Below are positions 32,900 through 42,140 of a stretch of DNA of 64,000 nt, piece after piece. Location: positions 744,001 through 808,000 of the forward strand of contig JAWHQI010000049.1 in the NCBI GenBank assembly GCA_033032865.1, in the 5' to 3' direction. The number at the start of each line of letters is the position of its first letter. Position 1 is the stretch's first letter. The translations under genes and the position numbers were made by a program. The notes beneath the pieces are model-generated. The model was given only the letters and a program-made list of their open reading frames with translations. It did not search any database and had not been told where the DNA came from. Source of the DNA: Dactylorhiza incarnata. Its lineage: Eukaryota; Streptophyta; Magnoliopsida; Asparagales; Orchidaceae.

Positions 32900-33164
32900 A
32901 GGGATATGCTGACATCCTGAGTGTAGGGCTTATAAGAAGTCCTGAGTTGTAGGACTTTACTGAAAGTCTGAGGTAGGGTCTGTGAAGACCTGAGCTGTAG
33001 GATTTCTAAGGAAATCTGAGTTATAGGATCCTTGCTGGGGATCTGAGCTATAAGATTTATTGCACTCTGAGGTAGGGTTTCTGCTAGAACCTGAGGTAGG
33101 ATTCTAGTGGGAATCTGAGTGTATGGAACTTGCTGAGTTCTTGAGTTATACGATCAATTTGATC
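32900..33164 (+). repeat. Array of ten small hairpins with unit-specific stems in element O R-U5
   Basis: Units recur every 24-27 bases with a conserved spacer like CTGAGGTAGG or CTGAGTTGTAGG. Stems are GGGCTT/AAGTCC, GACTTT/AAAGTC, GGTCT/AGACC, GATTTC/GAAATC, GATCC/GGATC, GATTC/GAATC, GAACT/AGTTC and GATCA/TGATC, plus weaker ones. One unit near 33050 has lost its stem. Confidence 0.75.
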
Positions 33165-33401
33165 TAAGTTTTTGGAGGAGTTGGCCATGTCTAACACACT
33201 GCTAGAAAGTTGAAGGGGGGTAGTGGAGTGCCCATCATCCGGGGAACCACTATTAATCTCTGTCTGCTTTTTGTGTTGTGCTTTTGGACTTTATACCTCT
33301 AAGCTAAAACAGTCACCAACTTAAAAAGACTAAAACATTTTGAAGCACCTATTCAACCCCCCTCCCCCCTCTGGGAAATTAGACTAGAGATCAGACTTTC
33401 A

Positions 33402-35158
33402 ATTATAAATCTGGGATAGATCCTACCATTCCAACAAATACTGGAGATCCTAGCAACCCCATTACTTTAACTAGTGAAGCACTTCTTGATTCTTTAATGG
33501 ATTGGATGAAAGATTTGTTGGATAGTCAAATGAAAAATTTTGAGTGTTATGAGGACAAGGTAGTCTATGGTGCGAGAAATGAATTATCTGAAGAAATTGC
33601 AGGAGATAAAGCTGAGATGCATTAATTAAATGCCCAGACACTGAATTTCTTCATAAGGCCTACTCGTGTTATGTACCATACAACCCAATAACTAGAAATT
33701 ATTCCCAAAGAGATAGTAGATATCATAGAGAATCAGTGTGCTACATCAGAAAATCTTCAAAATGCATTCCAGTCAACTACTAACAACATGACAGAGATTA
33801 GAATGAATGTTCTTGAATGAGTAAATTCTTGCAGCCAACTGCTAGAAGAATACCTCCTAGAAACAAAAATCATAACACTGAAGGTGTGAACATGCTCATA
33901 AACATTTGCCAGCATGTATCTGAAGAAGTCGGAAAGGGGGTAGGAAGTTATTATAAGCATGGTGTTGACTAATATGTTTGGGTCTCAAATGCAACAAGGA
34001 TTGCCTTGAATATACCCTAGCTAAATTATGATTTAGAGCCTGCATATCATGAACCCCAAGTCGAGCAGTTCTCTGACTATCCTCATATTGCTGATTCATC
34101 TCATAAAATAAAAGCAGTAACACCTGAAGAAAAGATGTTGGTCAGGAAGAAGAGAAGAGAAGAAATTCAGAAATATCTCAGCTATGAAGAGTGGAGCCCA
34201 AAATCTAAGTCCATAATATTGTATACATGGAATCAATTTGGTAGTCAAAGTATTAATATCTCAAGGTATTGTGGCTCTGTGCAATGGAATAAGCATGAAC
34301 AGCAAGAGGTGAAGGGGAGGATTCGCATGAGAAAATATCCTAATTGATTACCTCCTCCTCCTAGATACATTTTAAAACCACTAGGCTATTTTGAAAGGCA
34401 AAGGAGGAAAGCTACAGGGAATAGAGATTAATGGTCAAGGAAAGCAAATTGAAATAAGACACACTAGGGTTATTGATGATATATTTAAAATCTCTAATGT
34501 AAACATTGTTCTGAAACTACTAAATAATGGAATGTTTACTTTATGCCTTGTATCAAATTTGTTTATAGTCAAAGTATTAATATCTCAAGGTATTGTGGCT
34601 CTGTGGAATGGAATGAGCATGAACAACAAGAGGTGAAGAGGAGGATTCACATGAGAAAATATCCTAATTGACTACCTCCTCCTCTCAGATACATTCTTAA
34701 ACCACTAGAATATTTTGAAAGACAAAGGAGGAAAGCTACTGGAGATAGTGATTAATGGACAAGGAAAGCAAATTGAAATTAGACACACTTGGGTTATTGA
34801 TGATATATTTAAAATCTCTAATGTAAACATTGTTCTGAAACTACTAAATAATGGAATGTTTACTTCATGCCTTGTGTCAAATTTGTTTATAGTTATGCAT
34901 GTGTCTATTGTTATATGAGATTCTGACATCTTCAAATAGGGGGAGATTGTTGGGAATATTGACCACAAGATTCCTGATTTGAAGAAGCCCTCATGATAAT
35001 AATAAACACATCATGTATTTGATGAATGTCTTAGGTTTTATGTGATAAGTATGACTAAAGTGCATGGCAAATGTAGGGTTAGGATTATAGTCTATCAAAC
35101 AGTGTTTTGCATGTGTAAACCTTCATGGTGCAAAACATATGTTCACTTATGACCTAAT
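33402..35158 (+). mobile_element. Element O2: fragment of a second O-like element
   Basis: It contains an interior piece, the polypurine tract AAATAGGGGGAGAT (34936-34947) and the first 211 bases of an LTR (TGTTGGGAATATTG, from 34948) related to that of O. Element F cuts the LTR at 35159. The interior has short broken reading frames (SNPITLTSEALLDSLMDW near 33450; WNQFGSQSINISRYCGSV near 34228) without a domain I recognise. It carries a 324-bp tandem duplication. Confidence 0.55.
34242..34889 (+). repeat. 324-bp tandem duplication in element O2
   Basis: Two copies start at 34242 and 34566 (TAGTCAAAGTATTAATATC...). The period of 324 is a multiple of three, so the reading frame is kept. The copies differ by scattered substitutions, so the duplication is not recent. 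Confidence 0.85.
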
Positions 35159-37172
35159 TGTTGGGGTTTTTTTAGGGGTAGACATATCAGATGTGTGCAA
35201 CAGAATATTCCAGAACAACCCATAAGGGAGATAACAGGATCTTGCGTAAACCAAGAATCAAGAAATTGAAACAATAAATAGATTACTTATGCGGAATCGA
35301 GTGGAGAATCGATCAGATTACTCCACAAAATCTTTCTAGAATTGGAATCCTATTCCGAGCCTTCTTCCAGTTCCTGGATCTGTCGAGATCGGCAGGCTCG
35401 TCTAAAGGTGTTAGTACAGAAGTAGATCTACACCTCTACATAATTTCGCACGAGCGTCGAAGAACCCTAAGATCTTGTCGAATAAGAACTAGGTCAGAGA
35501 TGGAGTGCCCTCTATGTCTCCATGGATTGCTAGATCCATCTAAGGAGTGGCGGCGATGATTCTTCTGGAACAGTGACGAGATCGACACAGGAACTCTTCC
35601 TTCTCGATCTCTAAGAATGGCTTCTATTTTTCAGGCACGGGTACATGTACGCACTCGTACTCAGGATCGTACGGGATTGCCTTCCAGTTCTCGGGTTCTG
35701 TACAGAGAAAACCTAATGTATCTGGCCCTTTATACCCAAGGGTATAAGGCAGACAAAAGCTTCCCCTATTCGAAGACCCAAACTAAATTAGAGTATATAG
35801 TTTCGTTGGGATGACCACATTCGTCGAGACAGTCTCGACGAAATCGTCGAGACAGTCTCGACGAAATCGTCGAGACAGTCTCAACAAAATCATCGAGATA
35901 TCTCAACGAAGTCGATCATTCGACGAGACAGTCTCAATAAAATAACTAGCGATAGTCTAGGTCATCGAGACAGTCTCGATGACATTGATCATTTGTCAAG
36001 ACATTCTTGATGAAATTATCGAGACATTCTCAGCGAAATCATTGAGACAGTCTCGATGAAATCGTCGAGACATCTCGACGAAACAACTGTGACAGTCCAT
36101 GTCATTGAGACATTCTTGACGGCATTGATCATGAGTTAATATTCATAATATTGGCTTGTGATCGCGATGATAGGATATCTGTCATGACAACATTCATAAT
36201 GTCATCTTGAAGTCTTCTAGACAATTTTCACAATATCATCTTGAAGCCTTTTCGGCATGCTCCATATAGTATTCACAATATCTAAGGAGCATTTTCCCGA
36301 ACCAACTCTACTCCAAATAGTCATAGGATTGGTCCTATCACTCATATCAAATATAAGCAAGCCCAACACAATCCTTTCTCCAATTTCTCCAAACACTCTA
36401 ATGTACGACCCTATAGGCTCATATCGCGTTGGTAGTGAGACTAACTGCTTGATTACATCTGGATCACCTTAGAAACTCCATCAGTCTCCCTATTGTTCTA
36501 GAAGGAATCAAAAATAGTCTCACACACAATGAGCGAGATCTAGCCATGTTTCAATACTATCCAAGCAAAAAAAGTTCATAACTCAAACAAGTCGGTCTGT
36601 TACTAATGTATTAGTGTTATCATGTTCCTTTGTCCTTTACATTCAGATTAAACTTGAGGCATGGACCGTGTCACCCTCTTAATAATTCAATCTTAATTCT
36701 TGAACTAGAATGGACTTCCAGAAATTTGTGAGCTCAATATCATATATTGACTCAACCAAGCATGGCCATGCATTTCTTAGTCTCATTCCATCAAGGGGAC
36801 CATGGATGTAACTCCTGTTATATAGGAGGACAAATTCCATTTCTATCTACACACAAACACCCAAATGATTTGTAACGTACCTAATAACCATCCTTATCAT
36901 CAACCTTTCTCAAGGATGACTTTAGATGGTATCAAAGTATGTTCTTCCTCACTTGATGAATGCTGTGACTTCAGGTCAAAGAACCAAAAATAACATTGTC
37001 ACTTGAGATCTACTTATGACACATTCTTATTACAATCCACAAAGTAGTCTCACGATGGGTTTTTCTAGTACAACTTGTTCCCAAAAAGTACCTATGTGAT
37101 GACTTGATATCACATATCATGACCTGTGAGAACCAGTCATCAGTTAACGCACATACCAATCTTGATTTATCA
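35159..37172 (-). repeat. Element F 3' LTR
   Basis: The + strand runs TGTTGGGG...TTTATCA. The minus-strand polypurine run TTAGGGAGAGGA (37173-37184) abuts it. A minus TATA-like GGTATAAAG is at 35728-35736, and a palindromic tandem array lies upstream of it (35817-36125). The right half holds no recognised sequence. Confidence 0.65.
35817..36125 (-). promoter_or_regulatory. 23-bp palindromic tandem array in element F U3
   Basis: The first units begin at 35821, 35844, 35867 and 35890, an exact 23-bp period. Each is a palindrome with 10-bp arms TCGTCGAGAC around one central A. Later units are diverged, mostly by CpG to TpG or CpA changes, and spaced irregularly to about 36120. Confidence 0.85.
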
Positions 37173-39109
37173 TCCTCTCCCTAATTTCTAAGATGATACC
37201 TTGACCAGGGACCATTTGTAACGCCCCAGGTTTTCTTATTGTCTTTCAAGCGGGGGGATGTGAAAGGTTAATATCCTGAATATGAATCTTTCATTATGAA
37301 CTGTAAATGCGAGAGGGCGTTACCGTTTTGACGTTGTCGTCTGGTGAGTAATCCTAGGTCGAGCTTCATTTGCAATATAAATATTTGTTTAACTATATGT
37401 GCAATTGCTTGTGGGAGGAGCATGCAAAAAAAAAAAGGAGAAAGAAAAAGGGGTTGTATGTTGGTGTTCATCCATGCCTTATAGTATTATTAGAACAAAA
37501 AATCTGTTTTTTTTCTTGGTTTTATTTGGGGATCCATTAAGACTCGGTGGACTTTTTTTGTGGAGGGTTATTCATCCCCCCCAAGGCAGCTACTCCCCTC
37601 CCCCCGACCCTCTCATTCTTTTCCCTCTCTGCTCCCTCCATGAGCTCCAGGCAAGGGCTAGGGCTTTCGACGGTGATTTTCTCCTCGTAAAGGGTGGTGC
37701 GATAGTTCGAATCTCGGTTAAGGCAAGGAGACCTTTATCCCTCTCCTCCTCCCCCCCCCCTCTTTTCTTTGTGATGCTGGCCTGGATGTAGGTTGTGAAG
37801 GCTACCCGCTTGTTCTTATCTCATTTACTGTGCTGTTTATTTTTCTTTTTGATTGTGGTTCCTACCATTTTTTTTAGCGATTTGTATGGATTGGTCCTTG
37901 ATCGAATGGATCTTCTATACCCTACTTGCCTTCAGGGATTAAAATCAGGAGTATCTTGTTCTCCTGCTTAGGGACTAATATTAGAAGCATTTGTGTGGTT
38001 GTTCTTCGGGCATGGCAGCTGGTGTTTTTTTTTTTCTATTGTGGTCGATCCCTTGGGTTATTATGGCAGCTGAAATACCTCCCCCCCCCCTTATGCCTTC
38101 AGTTTTTCTTTTGTAATGGAGATAGTTATGCTGGCTTCCTGTCTCTTTGGGGGAAATTTGGGGTTTTATGGCTGCTGCTCCATGCTTCCTGAAATTTATT
38201 ATGTTGAGAGTTCTTCCTTTGGAAAATGTGGGTAGATGCCGCTCCGTTGCCCCATTTAGGTTTGGAAACTTGTTGTTGGGGATCTAGGGTTGGTGGCTGC
38301 TGGATATAATGTTATATTGGGCATTAAATGAGTTTCCTTGGCTCCATGCTAGCTTCGACTGGAATGTGTACTGAAATTTAGTGTCCTTCACATGGCTTCC
38401 TCCTAGTTTAAATGCTTGATATGTTCATGAAATTTCGCATTTTTTTATACGCTAGAAAATTTTCTTAGTATATGCTTAGGTAAATTGCCCCGTTCATGAG
38501 ATTACTGGATTTAAATGCTAGAAATTTACCCCGGTGTATACTAAGTTAAATTTTCGGTGCTATAGGCTTGAGATTTCATTCCCTCGGGAAGGGTCGAGGC
38601 CGTCAGTTACGTTCATTTTACGGGCTGGGGATGCCCTTGGGCTATATGTTATATGGTTAGAAGTTTGTTGAACTCGCTTATTTAGTAAAGTATACGTGAT
38701 CTCACTCGGTTAAATTTCCAATCCTGCATTTCTTTCCTTTTGTTGGCTAAGTTCCGAGGTTTTGGCGGGCTAAATTTCTCTGGGAATGTCGTATTTTAAT
38801 CCCTATAGATTTGGGGAAGTAGAAGCTACATTCCCTGGGAATTTCCCTTGTTAATCCTCGATAACTTAGCCAGATTAGTAGTTGGCAAGCCGAAAAGTGG
38901 TGTAAATGTATTCTGGGGTCGAGCTTTACCCCTGTTCCAAGTTTGAGTAGCTTACTTCTTATAAGAAAGGGAGGGTGCCATATGCTCCTTATGGCCTTAT
39001 ACTTATAGCATAGATGATAATGCTCCTTCTTCCTTCTTTATATGCTAGAATTTCCTTGAGCGTCAAACCCCGTAGGCTGCCAACGAGACTCGTAGGATTT
39101 GGTTTGAAC

Positions 39110-39285
39110 TGGAGTGTGGGTGGACATAGGGGCCCCCAGCACGGTGGTTTGGACTGGAGTGTGGGAGGACGCAGGGGCCCCCAACTCAGTGGTTTTGGAC
39201 TGGTGCGTGGGATGACGTAGGGGCCCCCAGCACAATAGTGTTGCTTGGAGTGCGGGTGGACATAGGGGCCCCCACCCCAGTTCCT
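39110..39285 (+). promoter_or_regulatory. 45-bp tandem array in element E U3
   Basis: Four units with the palindromic core AGGGGCCCCC, starting near 39128, 39173, 39219 and 39263, upstream of the TATA-like box. The other LTR carries the same array at 47545-47720. Confidence 0.8.
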
Positions 39286-39700
39286 TGACTTGTTGTGCAG
39301 CAGCTTGGTTTGACTCGTTCTTTCCTTATGCTTACTTTTCAGCTTCTCCTTTACTTCTGTTGTTTCCTTGCACCCTTTGGGCTGAGGCATTCTTTTCTTA
39401 TAAATGCCTCAGGTTCAGGTTTGTAGCTGCCGCCGGAGTTCGAGTGGGGACGTACTGTTCGCTGTTGAGGCCTTCCCTCTCTAGTGGGTAAGGATGTTGT
39501 TGGTTCAGTTCTATCGTGTAGCTTTTCTTTTGGACTGTTGACCTTTCCCTGCGGGTTCGTGTCAGATGTTGACGCCCGTAAGGTTTTGCTTAGCTTACTT
39601 GCTTATGCTGCTGCTAGTTCTTTTTGCTGCTTAGTATTTTTGTACTCATTAACTCTGGGAAAAGCTTATTTTGCTGTATATTAGTGTAGTTCCTTAGCTT

Positions 39701-39709
39701 TATAAAAAG
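39701..39709 (+). promoter_or_regulatory. TATA-like box of element E LTR
   Basis: TATAAAAAG. A second candidate, TTTTATAAAACGCGG, lies at 39896-39910, so the true start site is uncertain. Confidence 0.45.
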
Positions 39710-40147
39710 TTATTTATATAGCCGTTTGTCACATTTACTATTAAATATCACCTATTTGCGAAACGTAAACCAAAGTAAAAATGATAATTATTTATTATGT
39801 ACTAAATTTAGACCGGCGATCGCCCTGGGGACGTCTCTAGTCTCCAGCGCCATTAGGAATAAAATGAACCTACTTTCTTCCGTTGAATACGCATATTTTT
39901 ATAAAACGCGGCTTAGTAAACCGCAGGGCCGAGGGACACGGTCTCCTAACACAAATGAAATGAATCTTAAAAGATAATCCTTTTACTTGATAGTTAATTC
40001 ATATTTTTTTTTGTAAAAGAGAATGTTCATTTTGAGTGCTCGCCTGAACGACTGTAGTTGTCCCCTACAGGACGTGGCATCATGACACGTGTTTTCCCCT
40101 TCGCTCTGATAATATAATTTATTTCGGGAAAATACGGGTTGTGACAG

Positions 40148-40159
40148 TTGGTATCAGAG
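40148..40159 (+). other. Primer-binding site of element E
   Basis: TTGGTATCAGAG follows the 5' LTR with one base between, the tRNA-Met-type primer site. Confidence 0.8.
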
Positions 40160-40820
40160 GGAGGTTAGCCGGGTTGCTGGAAATGGTCTGGTTGGCCCGG
40201 TTAACCGTCCAGTGAGAATCGGTAATCATTGCATACACTCACCGATGGGTCATCGGTAGGTCTCGGTTGAAGTACGAACACTACACTCATAAGCATGAAA
40301 GAAGTATACGGGGCATATTATGTAGTATGGGATGCATAATATGTGTTTGTATATGGATCCGCATAGGTGACAACATGCGACTGTTATGTAGTATGGGATG
40401 CATAACGTAGGTCGCATGCGTGTCCATTAGATTTTTCTTTTCGTTGCATGCGATAATATGTAGTATGGGATGCATAAGATCGCATGTGTACGCCGCTCAT
40501 AGCATGCATTAAGGCATTTTCTTAGTTTGCATAGCACTGCATGCATAGCATAACATTGCATAAGCACACGTGCCAAGCCAGAGATCTACACAATGACATA
40601 TGTACACCCATGATTTTAAAGATGAGATTTTAAGTTTATGTGCATACGGGAGAGGTGCACGAGAGGTAAAGGATGGTATACCATCCTGAGTATAGCGTGA
40701 TTTTTTGTATTTACTTTTCCCAGAGAAAAAGCAGTAGCAAAAGCAAGTATTTGTATGTCTTCCTTTCCTAGAGGTCTGAATCCAATCTTATCTTGTTATT
40801 TGATATTGTTCCTGTTAGGA
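40160..40820 (+). other. Element E leader with three copies of a 20-base motif
   Basis: Between primer site and gag, TATGTAGTATGGGATGCATA occurs at 40319, 40385 and 40457. GCATGC-type words surround them. No protein is encoded. The position would suit a packaging or dimerisation signal, which is inference. Confidence 0.6.
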
Positions 40821-42116
40821 ATGGCTCCTAGGCGTCGACCCGCGAATCCTGTTCCCCAGTCTGAGGGCGAGACATCGGGTGCGCATAGCGAAGCAGCGAT
40901 TGAAGAGCTGCGTTTGAATAACGAGACCTTGGTGCGGCAGCTGGTCGCGATGCAGGAGCAGATGCAGACGTTGTTGACTGCCACTCAGCGGCAGCAGCCC
41001 GTGGCTAGTCAGCCGGAGGCTGCCCGTCCTGCACCCCTTGTTCCCCCTGCTGCGTTGCTGCCAGAAATGAACTTTATTACGCATTTCCAGAGGCTAGGAC
41101 CCCCGACTTACGATGGGAGGGCGGACTTCATGGTGCTCGATGACTGGGTCCTGGCGATGGAGGAATTGTTCTCGTATTCTGGCGCGTCGGCGGACCAAAA
41201 GGTGATGATTGCTGCCTTCCAGTTGAAGGTTTTGGCCAGGAGTTGGTGGATCCGGGAGAAGGAGGCTCTCGTGGAAGGCTGCTCGTGGGAGCAGTTTAAG
41301 GGGAGGTTGTTGAAGAAGTTCCTGCCCTCAGTTGAGCAGGACCGTCTGATGAATAGCTTCTTGCATCTGAAGCAGCGACAGCTCACAGTAGGGGAATATG
41401 AGGTCGAGTTCTCCAAGCTGAGCAGGTTCGCCCCGGATTTGGTTGCCTCGGAGGAAAACCGGGTGAAGAGATTTTTGGGAGGACTTCGCAGCGAGGTTCA
41501 GCAGTTGGCCAGTGCTTACAGGTCCGTGAGCTTTGCGGATGCGGTGGAAGCTGCGCTGAAGGTGGAGGCGATCGAAAATGCCAAGAACAGAGGAAAAGAA
41601 CTTAGGAAGGAGAAGAGAAAGGCGGGTGATGGGGGCAGCTCCGCCCCGAGTAAGAAGGGGAAGATTGTGTGCGGTTTCTGTGGCCATGCGGGCCACCACT
41701 TCGAGAAGTGCTTCAGGAGGTAGGGTGTGCAGGAGCATCATCAGCTGATGGCGCTTCAGGGTGCCCCGAAGAAGCCCCTCCTTTGCACCTTTTGCAATCG
41801 GGCAGGGCATGATACCGCCCAGTGTTGGAGGAAGGATAAGGTCTGTGGGCACTGCGGGCAGAAGGGCCACGATGCGGCTTTGTGCCGGTTTAAGGACAGG
41901 TCCTGCTACCAGTGTGGTCAAAGGGGCCACTTGAGGTCCAAGTGCCCGCAGCTCCAGTCTGCCGGCCAGCAGTTTGCGCTCCCAGCTGCGGCACCGCCGC
42001 CACCGCCTCAGCAGCAGATGGTAGATCGAGGAAAGGTAAGGCTAAACGCAGTGACAAAGGAAGAAGCGCAGTGCTCGAACCAGGTGATATCAGGTTCATC
42101 TTCGTTCTCGTTATAG
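40821..42116 (+). pseudogene. Element E gag with four CCHC knuckles, one stop
   Basis: I prefer the start at 40821 (MAPRRRPANP), which matches the usual gypsy gag opening, over the upstream Met at 40755. A coiled coil (about residues 20-60) is followed by the capsid domain (FQRLGPPTYDGRADFMVLDDWV, ...RSWWIREKE, ...LTVGEYEVEFSKLSRFAP), a basic linker, and then knuckles CGFCGHAGHHFEKC, CTFCNRAGHDTAQC, CGHCGQKGHDAALC and CYQCGQRGHLRSKC. A TAG stop at 41721-41723 lies between the first and second knuckle in an otherwise open frame. Most gypsy gags have one knuckle, so four is unusual. Confidence 0.88.
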
Positions 42117-42140
42117 TTTAACCTCGTTATACTAAAGTAG

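Larger units (their letters stand above)
31578..33401 (+). repeat. Element O 3' LTR
   Basis: It begins TGTTGGGAACACTG after the polypurine run ATAGGGAGAGAT. The right end is placed at ACTTTCA (33401), after the CACCTATTCAACCCCCC run; that end is tentative. A TATAAAAAG box is at 32469-32477. U3 has about eight 65-bp repeats and R-U5 has an array of small hairpins. Confidence 0.7.
37217..40146 (+). repeat. Element E 5' LTR
   Basis: 2930 bases. It includes a poly-A/G stretch near 37425, a 45-bp tandem array with AGGGGCCCCC cores (39110-39285) and a TATAAAAAG box (39701-39709). Short open frames inside are on both strands and look incidental. Confidence 0.93.

Noticed and set aside
35817..36125. 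Possible CRISPR-like array
   Set aside because: The repeats are contiguous 23-bp palindromes without unique spacers, in a plant LTR.
37399..37791. Open frame of 130 residues in the element E LTR, and similar ones at 45834-46309
   Set aside because: Homopolymer-rich LTR sequence, frame not kept between the two LTRs.
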